In this document: piece by piece, positions 11,346-22,400 of the stretch
Layout: each line of letters opens with the position of its first letter
Numbering within the stretch: position 1 is the stretch's first letter
From: Patiria pectinifera
Lineage: Eukaryota; Echinodermata; Asteroidea; Valvatida; Asterinidae
Assembly: GCA_029964075.1 (NCBI GenBank)
Contig: CM057142.1
Coordinates: 5,099,770 to 5,163,769 of the forward strand
Direction of reading: 5' to 3'
Length of the DNA: 64,000 bases
The notes under the pieces: generated by a model
Databases searched by the model: none
The model's input: only the letters and a program-made list of their open reading frames with translations
What the model was told of the DNA's origin: nothing
Made by a program: the position numbers and the translations under genes

Positions 11346-12004
11346 TCGTATTTTTGTAATTTTTCCAAAAATCAATATCAGTATGAATTTATGTTTTCTT
11401 TCTGGTATATGTTTTTTTTTTAACTAAGCAGTATTGCAATTCCTTGTCTGCATTCTTTTGTCCTTTTTTTATGATTCAGGTGGACACGAGTAAAAATGTT
11501 TGCAAAAAATCTCATTTTCCAAAAAAACATACACCTTAACTACATAAGTTACATAGTATAAAACTCTTTGTCAAATTTTTTTTTTCCCTTTTTTTTTCAA
11601 TTAACAAGGTTTTTCCCCCAAACAATGTAATCTTTTAAGTAGAAATAAAGGATTTCTAAGGCAGAAATGATAGATTTGTTCCTACAAGTTGTGTGAACGT
11701 TCTTAGAAAAAGACGGCGATTTATCGAATTGCAAGTTTAGTTTTCCCATTTATATTTTTAACAGGCATAGCAGGTCACTAATAAAGGACAATGGACACAT
11801 TCTGTTTTCTTTTTTAGATACTGTCTTTAATACAGAAGACAACATGCAATGCACAAACAAAAATACATATGCCCCAATTTTATTGTTTCCGTTTATGTGT
11901 GGTCTAAAATGATTGTAGGCTAATCACGAAAAAAAATCAAGCCCATGCCACTAAAATCACAGAATTTTGAAAGGGTATAAACACAGGGTGAGATTTTCTA
12001 TCAC
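11346..12004. other. Intergenic, T-rich
   Basis: Long T and A runs, no gene or inverted repeat seen. Confidence 0.5.
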
Positions 12005-12594
12005 TTAAAGGCACACAGGATCATTTGCTTTTATCCCAAAACAAAACCTAGTGAATTATTGTCAAAAAGCTTTAACGATCATACTGGTACTAAACACCCC
12101 ATGAAATTATTCCATCTGGCTTGTTGTCATTTAGAAGAAATTAAGGAGAAATTAACAGTTCCTTTGACAAAATCGTGTTTTGAGATCAAAAAGATGTGTA
12201 TGCTTTTTCACCGTTTTCTTGAAAAAGTGTAATATCCACCGAGCTGAAACTTCAACAGGTTAGGTTTTGAACATTCTTCTTTGGATTTTGAGTGATGTTA
12301 TTATTGGCCGCAAACAAATGCATGAAAAGCAAATGATCCTATATGGGCAATTCCACGGTTACTCACGTTACATTTTCGAAACGTGAGTAACCGATTTTGT
12401 GCGTCTTGTTTATCATACATAACACATTTTTCTGGACGTCATCTTTGGTGCTTAGGTAGGTCTAGGTCTACTCTATCTACCATGGGGATAACAGTTATTA
12501 AACCTTTTCAGTAAGGTAATTACAGCCCAAGGAAACTCAAAAGTACCTCAAAAATGTAACATGAGTAATCGTGGAATTGCCCATATGCCTTTAA
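12005..12594. mobile_element. MITE TTAAAGGCACACAGGATCATTTG, interrupted
   Basis: Starts TTAAAGGCACACAGGATCAT and ends ATATGCCTTTAA. It is split by the insertion 12345-12582. The unsplit junction CCTATATGCCTTAAAT is seen at 6346-6360. Confidence 0.82.
12345..12582. mobile_element. Nested 238-bp TIR element with ATAT target duplication
   Basis: Ends GGGCAATTCCACGGTTACTC and GAGTAATCGTGGAATTGCCC are inverted repeats, flanked by ATAT on both sides (12341-12344 and 12583-12586). Confidence 0.85.
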
Positions 12595-12754
12595 TCAAAC
12601 GTACAATCCAATTACATGAATATTTTAGCTAAAATAGTTTGTTTATGGTCCCAGTTTATGGTGGTGATGCACTGTTTCTTAAATCCTTATTTCTTTGCTA
12701 TAAATGAAGTATCAAAAAGGCAGAACTTCTACAAGCATTTGCCTTTTGGGCATA

Positions 12755-12822
12755 AAAGGCGCTATGTGAAGTGGGTAAATTTGGGCAAATACAAGAGAGT
12801 TTAACCACTCTACATAGCGCCC
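12755..12822. repeat. Short hairpin GGCGCTATGTGAAGTGG
   Basis: GGCGCTATGTGAAGTGGGTA faces CCACTCTACATAGCGCC. Intergenic. Confidence 0.65.
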
Positions 12823-13103
12823 TCCCTTTGTGTCCACCATGCATGTACATATTACCAAAGTCAAAACTGATGGGCCTGGTAGGCCCCTCTAAAAATGTAA
12901 GTTAAGGCTTGGAAGCACTTTTTGAAAAGTTTTAAGACTCAAATTTCGTCACCAGTTTCATGGCTGCAATTTCATATTAAATCTTGATAAAAAAAACAGG
13001 GAATCCCCCCCCCCAAAAAAAACCAAGAAAACAAAACAATACGAACAAAAACAGAAATAGTGCACAAGGTTTGAAGCTGTCTATAAACCAGACACATTTT
13101 TGG

Positions 13104-13446
13104 CCTAATAAGCCATTTGCGAGTGACCTATATCCTTTGGGATTTAAAATTGAAAAACGTCTGTACACTGACTTGCTCAGAATGCTTGGAACATTTTAGC
13201 TGTGAATTCTCCAGACCAAAGACACTTTTGCTCAGCACCAATACATTGTTCACAATGGGTGAGAATGGCACAAAGACACCAGGTCATGCCGGAGCTGGGG
13301 GTTGCTAGCATAAGGCTTGCCCCGAATCACGTGATATAGGAACAGTCTCTTTGGTCGGGAGAATGCAAAGTTAACACGTGCAAAGCATTGGATTAAGTCA
13401 GCGTTCCAGATTTTATTCAACTTTAACTCGCAAATGGCTTATTAGG
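13104..13446. mobile_element. 343-bp TIR element CCTAATAAGCCATTTGCGAGT
   Basis: Perfect 21-bp inverted ends (left CCTAATAAGCCATTTGCGAG; its complement at 13426-13446). Intergenic. Confidence 0.8.
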
Positions 13447-13711
13447 GTGTTCCTCATTTCAAAATAGGCACTCTGAAGTTTATGTTACAGACTCCATTTT
13501 CATATATGCCCGTGCACCCCGGCCACTACTTTTCACTACTTCTTTCATACCAAAGTTACAAATAAGAAAAATTGGCTGTACATATTTACAAAGTTCCCAA
13601 TCCCAATAAAAACATTTGACTTGATTTCTTTACATCTTCCTGATCAAACATGGAATATATTTTAACTTTTAATAAATCTCGACTCGCATGCTCGGATAAA
13701 TTTTACTGCAA

Positions 13712-14077
13712 GAATTCGGGCGATTCACAATGCAGTGCACCACCAAGAGTTTGCCATGGAGATTTCATTTTTCCCAGTGCATTGTGGGAGATGGTCGACA
13801 AATTCGCAGCGCGGGACATTTGAAGATGTTCGTTTTTCCGGTCAGTAGTTTCGAAAGCGTATGATTCGAGTATATGTTTGCCCGTTTGTTTTCTTTTGAT
13901 CAATATGGTGAATTTTTGTAAGGCGGCAGAACGTTATGCCCCAATCTATAACAAATTAGCTCAAGTTGTCTACTGATACTCATTCAAATGAGCCATGTTT
14001 TGTCAACCGTAAACTTGAAAAGTTCACTCTCCATGGCAAACTCTTGGTGGCGCACTGCATTGTGAATCGCCCGAATT
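13712..14077. mobile_element. TIR element with about 50-bp ends
   Basis: AATTCGGGCGATTCACAATG, then CAAGAGTTTGCCATGGAG on the left; CTCCATGGCAAACTCTTGG and CATTGTGAATCGCCCGAATT on the right. Confidence 0.82.
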
Positions 14078-14165
14078 GTAAACGTTACCCTTCCACATCA
14101 CCCATCCCAATGTTAATGTCATTTAACCATGTGCCTGAGGAGGTAGCACACTGATACACAGCCAT

Positions 14166-14470
14166 GTTAACATTACATACCCTATGTGGACATTCCTTTG
14201 TTTTCGCACAGTTAAGGAAAACCGGAGGAACAAATATTTTACTCACACTGTGAAAACTCTCTCAACCCACACATTTTATCCTGATTCCCTTGAGTGTTTC
14301 TTTATTTTGCAAAGGATAAACCTAACACAAAAACGCCTATAAATTGTTTTCCAGAGAGGGCGAAACTTTATGTTGACCTGGCTTAGTCCACATAACGTTC
14401 ACACAACCTACGTTATGTGGACCTGTTTTGTTGTCAGGTCCACATAAAGATGGTAAGGTTGGTACACATG
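14166..14470. mobile_element. MITE with TGTGGACATTC ends, copy 1
   Basis: Shares ATGTGGACATTCCTTTGTTT, GATAAACCTAACACAAAAA and CCAGAGAGGGCGAAAC with 22650-22975 and 30940-31250. Intergenic. Confidence 0.75.
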
Positions 14471-14766
14471 TGCCTGTAATGGAGTTGTGTGTGCCACACA
14501 CCAGTTGTGTGTTAGGTAAACTTTCCCCCTAATGCCAGTAGACACTAGTCTATCTATAATTTTTGAACCGACTCGCTGATTAATTATGCAGGACAACCAC
14601 ATCTTGACCTCTTTCTATGTCGGGTCTTCGGTCATTCACCCATTGTCGCGTCTATCCATGGATAAAAAAACGCTAGACACAGCAACAAAGGCCGTGGTCA
14701 CGCGCTCTGTATTATGTTACGCGACATATGCGCGGCTGTTGTATTACAAAACAATGCATTCAAATT

Positions 14767-14811
14767 GACCAATCACAGTTTCAGTCCTGATTTGGGAATG
14801 AAATGACGTCA
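14767..14811 (+). promoter_or_regulatory. CCAAT box and perfect CRE
   Basis: GACCAATCAC at about 14767 and TGACGTCA at 14804-14811. No gene start is visible nearby, so use is uncertain. Confidence 0.2.
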
Positions 14812-15098
14812 CGATTTTAGTAAAGCCGACTTCGATTGGCTTGCAGGCGGCTTGCATATATCTACATGTTTAGACATATCAGACGTTATACAGGAGACTT
14901 GGCATGGATAACAGGTGATACTCAGACTAAGTAAACACTGGCGTAGAAAGCAAGGCCAGTAGCCAGTTAGTTGTACATAGACACTCAATGCTCCTTCAAC
15001 CGTTAGGGTTTCCAAACTGCAAGCATGCCTGAAATTTACAAGTGCGTGAGGTGACACCTCAAGAACGTCTCTTTATTGTGATTGTTGGATTAGTGTAT

Positions 15099-15117
15099 AT
15101 GCAAATGATATGCAAAT
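15099..15117 (+). promoter_or_regulatory. Two POU octamers 11 bp apart
   Basis: ATGCAAAT at 15099-15106 and 15110-15117, a perfect direct repeat of the octamer motif spaced one helical turn. Intergenic, 5' side of WDR81. Regulatory role is inference. Confidence 0.3.
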
Positions 15118-16036
15118 GATATGATGTGACTGATATGAATATGGATAGACCATACGCGCTGCAGGTATCTCAGAGGGAGTTCTTCAGTATTATAACATAG
15201 TAACAATAGATGCACAAAAAGTTTACTCATGCCTATCCCTGCAATACAAAACCACTGCCCTGTAACTCCGCCTTAACGCATAAGGTCTATTGAACTCCAA
15301 GTTACGTAGTGTGTGCGTTACCAAGTTCAGAGCACTGCACAGATGCCATACCAGTTTACTAGAAAATACAACAAAAGTGAAATCTTGGCCCGTTTAGTTC
15401 AGTTCAACTATCTGGTTACATAATACTTGTACATTGTCCACTTTAAAGAGCAGTCCTTCAGATTTCAAAAATATGTTTGTTCCTTTCAAAAGTGACCTTT
15501 ACATTACATATATGTTTAAAAATCTTAAATTTATCATTTCAGACTGCCCTCCAAATTTCTCAGATTCCAACCCTACTATCTGCAAAAAGTGCATGCAATG
15601 TTTACCCATTCCTATTGGTCGAGAGCCAGTCACGTTGGTGGGTTTTAACAGTTGATAAAACACTGACTGGTTTTAAACACTTTTTTTTTTCTGGTGTCAC
15701 ATGATATTTGGACTCCTATGAAATCTGGTCACTTTTACTCTTTTACTCTTTTATTGGTTGAACCCTCACACGTGACCAGTCACTCTCCTAATTATCTTCA
15801 CTTGAGTCTTTATTTCATAGTCCTAAATTCACACTACGCCCGTTCTGCGCCACATCACGCAGGCGCCATTCTCCATATAAGGACATTTATAGCACTACTC
15901 ACACGAGGCGCATACCATAAACATAGCTAGAGGGGTGTTGAACAAAACATGAAGAAGAACTGTTGAACAAAATAGTTGGAAATTTAAAATTTCTGACTTG
16001 TTTTGAAAGGTATTTATGAATGGGAATAAATAAGTG

Positions 16037-16118
16037 CTTGGCTGGTATTAAACAAGTACATTTAAAACCGGCTAGGGGCCTGGTCGGTTATAAATGTACT
16101 TGTTTAATACCAGCCAAG
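16037..16118. repeat. 82-bp near-perfect palindrome
   Basis: CTTGGCTGGTATTAAACAAG then TACATTTAAAACCG pair with CGGTTATAAATGTACTTGTT then TAATACCAGCCAAG, with a 14-nt spacer. CTAGGGGCCTGGTC occurs in the spacer and again after the palindrome. It lies 3' of BRMS1L. Confidence 0.88.
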
Positions 16119-16369
16119 CTAGGGGCCTGGTCACCGATAATGGCCCTCGTCAAAGGCCCCTTGCCGGTTTTAATCGTATTTGTTTAAAACCGGCCAAGTT
16201 CATATCTAGTTCCTTATTTAAACATCCCTATGTAACAGGTTCTCAACCAATTGTGACTAACTTTGAGGTGCATATAAATACTGAGTTTAAAAAGTTAGTA
16301 CGCAATAAATACCCAAATTCAAATAAAAGGCTTGTTGGAAACCGCACGATGAAACACTTCAAGAACCCA

Positions 16370-16487
16370 TCATGTGTGGCGAATTGTGTACTTCCCCTTC
16401 TGTAAGTTGGCAATGTAGAGTTTAGATTTAGTTCCATCCGTTCGCCTTACCCAGACCTCTCCGGTGTTCACGGCAGTGATAGTGGCA
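16370..16487 (-). CDS. BRMS1L: BRMS1L terminal coding exon
   Basis: Encodes [39 protein letters not shown] and the stop at 16370-16372. The end matches vertebrate KSKLYISQLQKGKYSIKHS. Confidence 0.96.
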
Positions 16488-19400
16488 CTGTTAAGAAAAT
16501 CAAATAATAACATTATGATAAGTAAGTAAGTAAATGGGTTGTTCGAACCCTGCCAGGAACATGGTGTTTGTGCCCTTGGGCAAGACACTTGACTTCAATT
16601 GCCTTTCTCCACCCAGGATTATAAATGGGTACCTGTGAGGGTCAAGGACTGATTTAGCGCTGATATCGGCTGCCGTGTGGTCTCGTGGCCTGATGAACGG
16701 GTGTAATAATTGTAAAGCACTTTGAGATTGTTGATACGATGGAAAGCGCTATATAAGCACAATTATTATTATTATTAAAGGCTCAGCTTACAGTATTAAG
16801 CGAGAAATCTCTGCTAAGTGTAGCAGAAATTTCTGCGCTTATGGTATGCCCATTTCAAGGGTTAGTGAAGGAATTTGTGTGCATGCTTACATCCATCCAG
16901 TAAGAATTCTGTGCTTACAGGAATTTCTTAGCTAGTGCTATAAGCATAAACTGGTGATTGTAAGCACAGTATTCTCATCATAGCCATGAAGTTGGGTCCA
17001 GTACATATTCCACAGTGAATTAGCCCGATTTGTTTTCAGCAAAAAATTTCCCCGAAATTTCAATGTTGCAATGTCGTTTGCGTTTTTAAACGTTCTTACA
17101 ACATCTTGCATACAGTGCGCCATTCGCAAGCGGGCCTTGTGCAGATATCACATTCAGCACCCTCCCTTCTTCCCTCCTCCTTCCTCCCCCCCCCCCTTTT
17201 CTGTCGGGGGAGGGGGGCTGGGTTGGGTTTCAACCACATCGGCCCCCTGGTTAAGGTTAATTCTTTGGTACTTACAGGACTGGCGTGTCATCCTTATTTT
17301 CTATGATAATTCGGTCTCGTCGGTTAAACAAGCTGCCTTCGTAGTAAAGCTTGCCGTCATCGTATCTGGCACTGTATGGGTTCTTCTCTGATTTCAAACC
17401 TTCTGTGTAAGAAAATCAGTTCAAAAACACATTTTGAAGACTTTCTTTTTCACAGCACTACTATTATATATATTTTTCCTTATCAGTTTTTATGTTGTTT
17501 TCTGTATCTGTATGGCTACGTTGCAGAAACCTATCCAGGCATTATCGCAACGGAGTACTGAGGTACTCAAGGCACTGCGAGTTATGTCTATTATTAGATG
17601 AAAGACGTACATGAGAGATATGAGACCCATTATGTGGCACCAGGGTTTACAAGGTGCTGCGGCCACTGCCAGAAACACCGGGGCGAACCCCTTCTCTTAG
17701 CGACAAGTGTTACTGGGTTCTTTAACGTGCATTACACAACACACGGGACCTATGGCTTTGCGTCCCATCCGAAGGACGAAGCAATAATGGTAAAGTGCCT
17801 TGCTCAAGAGCACAAGCACCATGTTCCCACGATCAGGATTCGAACCCGTGTACCACAGCACACGAGTCAAACACCGTAACCATTGGACCACAGCACCCCC
17901 TGTATGATATTCTAAAGTTGATAAGTCACAAATTTGCATCATTTATGCATTTTGAATACAGTAGAGAAGTGTGGTCACTCAAAGGCGAACCTAATAAATT
18001 TGTTACATTTTAATAGAATGAGTGAATACTTACGCTCTTCCTCTTTCCTCCTTGCGCTAATACCCCTTGCCTAAAACGACAAATAACATATCACACAAGA
18101 GATGTATATATATATAAACCAAACAACTTTTCAGTCCACAAATTAAGCCAAAAAATTCTTCTAATCACTGGAGGTGTAGGTGTTTCTTAATATGAAAGAT
18201 TCCGAAGATTTAAATTGGCTTTCAAATTTGTTAATCAGGAGCATCCATTTTCTTTACTTGTACTTTAAGTTACTTTGTTCCGGATAAATTATTTCTCCAA
18301 TCACATATGTAGTTACCAAAAGTGTTCAATATCAATTCAAATGTAGTAGCCAAGTAATGATAATAGAAACCATAGCATTGTGCTAGCTATTGTTCAGATA
18401 GTCCGTCATGGAGTAGTTGCATTGTACACAAGTGTACATAATGGTTTCTCCATTGAAGGGGGCCTCGTGCGTGTTTAGTGATCACGTCTATAGGAAACTC
18501 ATGAACCAAATATACCTTCATGATCGTTGTCCAGTCTTCCAGAATTTCTTGATCCCTCAGCTTGTATATAATATATGGTCGTGGAGTTCTAGTTAAGGCT
18601 TTTTCTTCAGTAATTTATGCGGAATTTAATTGGTAGATGTTAACAGTTCAACTTCAAACATAGTTCTCAGCATATGAACACCATAAAACGTGGCGCAGTC
18701 TAAAGTTTTGGGCATTTAAACTGTAGTCAGATTTGATTTTGCAAGCATTTAGCAGATTGGTAATCCCAACATGAAATGTTTGCTAATCTGGATGTGTGCA
18801 GATGGAGTTGAAACACTGAACTGCCTTATTGCCCAAAAATGATTTTGGAAGATTCAGGACGTTACTCGCTTTATACTTGGGCAGGCATCCAGTATATACC
18901 ACTGTTTATGGTACAGCCTCTTCACTCAAACTATTTAGGGCCTTGGCATTGCCAGTCTACAATACAGGATAACAATGGAGGATTTCAATAAGTTACACAG
19001 GCTAATGAACTCATACGAGCATTGAAATCCGATCATGTGATAACATGCCAGCAAACCCAGAGGAGGATTTCAAAGGATCCAGGCAGAGGCCTCCAGCGAG
19101 AAAAGTGGATGATTTTGAAGGATTCAGGCGCTTCGAGTTTTAACTCTCTGCCATTGGAGGATATTGGCGGATTCAGGCTGCTTCTGGACAAGACAGCTTA
19201 GGGAGTTAGGGTTAATGATGCGATACTTCTCATCAGCATAAACAGATAATATCTACTCAAAAGGATATCAGCTACAGTGACAGGTTTCTTCTTTCTATCG
19301 CTAGTCATGTCAAACTTCTTCCCTTTGCTCTTCAGGGCCTGTGTTTCATTCCAGAGCTCTGAGGATAAAAAAAATAACATGCACATGCATCATAAACAGT

Positions 19401-22400
19401 TGAAGCATGCACGCAGTTTATGTGCTACTAACTAATGAATAACCATTTTTGGTTTGCAAGTCCAAATCAAATACACAATTATCCTTCCTAGTGGGAAGTC
19501 AATATTCAGAGCAACATGTAAAGCCTTTAAAAACTAGCAGGTCAAATCAGGTGAAGGGATGTGAAGTGGAATATTGAGTGGCTCAGAGTGAAATGGGAGG
19601 AATATTATCGCAAGGTAAAATCTGGACTTTTCCATTTCACGAGGCGAAGTCGAGTGAACTGGAAAAGTCCAGATTTTACCGAGCGATAATATTCCTCCCA
19701 TTTCACAATTTAAAGCCACTCAATATTTGTTGTATATTTAACTGACATATAGATCCTTGCCATTTGATATATTTGAACTTTTCTTTCAATACAAAATTGG
19801 TGGAAAATGTATTTCTCTCTTCCAAACCACCCCTTCACGAAAATGTTTGAACCCAACTCTGTAGCGCTGGCTCTTTGGAACAATACGCGCTACGCGCAAC
19901 ACTGAACGTGCACACCAACATGCATTTGCACACAAATACCGCGTAATGGAACAAGAATGATCCTAGCTTTTGAATGGTATTTCCCATTCCCCATGGGCGA
20001 ATAGGATTTTTTGAGCCCCGGCGTGAATGGGAGCAATAACGAATGTCACATGATGTGAGTTCCACCAATCAAATGACAAGGATCTCTATGTCAGTTGTAT
20101 AAAGTAAACTCTCACACAGAGAGTCACTGCACACACACAAAAACAGCACTGTGGAGAGCAGTGAAGCGTGACTGAATCTGCCTGCTTGCCCTGAGCTTAA
20201 CCACACACAAGAACTATGCAGGGATTTGAGTGTTATCCGTACTCCACAGAAGATTACCTCAAAAGAGTTTGAAATGTGGGTGCTAACTCAACGGGAAAAA
20301 GTAGTTTTGCAAACTTGAAGGGTTGTGAAGTGCAGAAGACTAGCGCAGTTAAAGGAGTGTTTTTGGTAATGACACTTCACAAATTTCTACCAAAAAAGCT
20401 TGAATAATGAGGCTTCGTTATTGCTCAATTTCTTGAGACAGTGCAATCTTCTGAATTTGTACCAATGCCTAAGTTAACCCTAACCCACAAAGCAGTTTTC
20501 TTGACAATTTCCGTAATACTCCAAAATTCTTCACAGAGCAAAAACAATTTAATCTTAAACTTTTGTACTTAAACTGTCAATGGCATCAAGCACCGTGCAA
20601 AACATTCCCTAGGCCCCTACTGTGATTGCTATTTCAGGATGCTACATCAATGTACAGTTTTTTTTGCATTCTCACCAGTGGTGAAATCAATGTTGTGTCT
20701 GTCCTCTTCTAGCCGTCTGATTTTTTCTTCCAGCTCCGCCCTCAGCATATCCTTGAGGAGCATTTTCTCACTCTGAAAAATAATACAAGAAAACCAAACT
20801 TCAATTCTCAAAATCAAAGCTGCTCAAGAGTTGGGACTATTTAACCCTCCTGCTGTCTGAACAGCCACAGACAGTCAAAAAATCAATCTTTTCCTCTGCC
20901 ATGCCTTTTACACAGGCTAGTCACCAACAGTCAGATCATATTTCATGCAAGCACTGTGACTAATCAAATTCAGTCAACAGACCAAAGCAGGTAAGTGCTA
21001 GGCACAGCTGGCTTATCAATCACCTACAGTCAAAACATAGCTGTAACTTTACATAAGGCCAGAAAAAAATAATTCTGCTTCTGATTACATGGCATTTGAA
21101 AATAGGGTAGGTAGGGATTTTTTTTTTTTTGGGGGGGGGGCAATTTTTTGTGTACGATCATTTAGAAAGTGTCTGCATGTAGTCAAGGGTAATACTACAA
21201 GGTAGTAATTGATGGCTTTCAGGGGTTTTTCCTCAATTCCCCCCCCCCCCAAAAAAAATTAGGGTAGGGGCTGTCAAAATAGGGTAGGTAGGGTAACCGG
21301 AAGCAGAACTATTATTTTTTTGGACTAAACAGTCACAGCCAGTCAATCCTGCTTTATGTAGGCTGGGAGCTCTTAATTGTTACAAAACGGCCACTTGATT
21401 GATTTTGACTGAAAGGACAACTTGGCACAGAATGTGTGTTTGCATACAAGGGTTAATGCATATGGTGGTTAGAGCTTGAGAAAAGACTACTGGCCTGTAG
21501 ATTCTGGCCTTTCTTTTAGCAGCCAGAAAGCTAATTTATGTAGGCCAAAAAAAAAATGTGAAGGCTATATGTTGAAACGACACAGTTAGCCCTTTCTTGT
21601 CCTCAAATGTATTCAAATTGAAGAATTGAAAAATCAGTCACAGAGCACTAGTCAACAGAAGACAAAAACAAACAAGTACCGAGTGGTACAACCCACGGCG
21701 GCCGGGTAACGTGTCGAGAACGCCTTTATGACACCGTCCGTGCATCCAGGCTGTACCAGTACCTCGAAAATACAGAAAACGAATGGGGCGTGATCTAATT
21801 TGCAAAAATTTGCTAATTAGACGCATGCGCATCAGTGTTTGCAAAACCGGTCTTTGAATGCAAAGCTGTAATTCTTGAGTTGCATGAATACAAGATATGG
21901 CCGAGTAAAGTGTCCACCAACCCACCTACCCACTAACCAACATAAGCCGCTGAAGCCCACGGCGTGTTTCACACCGCCGTGGGAAAAAAAGAGATCAGAC
22001 TAACCTCGTGATTCTCATGAGAAGCCTTGCCTTCGCTTTCATATTTGTTCTTGATGTTGTTGAGTCGGAGTTCTCGCAGCACTCCAGCGATGTGGCTGCG
22101 CATGGTCATGGTTTGCTCCAACTCCGTTAGCTTCTTGTAGTCCATGGCGTCCCCCTTCTGCACCTGGCCCAACTTGGAATCCAGGTGCCCCACCCTCTCC
22201 ATGTACAACCTGTAAAACACAGCCAAGACATATTTAAACTCAACTGCAAATATTCTGCTTGCCATGAAAACCCTTACAATAAGGCCAAGAAAACAAATAC
22301 CTGTGTGTCCTATTACCCCACTCAAACTAAAACTTCAAGTGGAACCTAATTTTTTTGAAAAAGTTTTAAAAAAAAGTTTTTATTTTTAATTTACGTGCCG

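Larger units (their letters stand above)
14480..16020. other. Intergenic between BRMS1L 3' end and WDR81 5' side
   Basis: Apart from the CRE/CCAAT and octamer sites, no gene. Small overlapping ORFs show no family features. Confidence 0.5.

Noticed and set aside
17795..17905. Possible functional tRNA gene
   Set aside because: It is the head of a SINE: the B-box is good, but the sequence runs straight into the SINE body and the acceptor stem does not pair.
19276..19358. GT donor (GTAGCT at 19275) for BRMS1L exon 5
   Set aside because: It gives phase 0, which cannot join exon 6 in frame with any nearby AG, and it loses the conserved V-A-G-P-Y residues.
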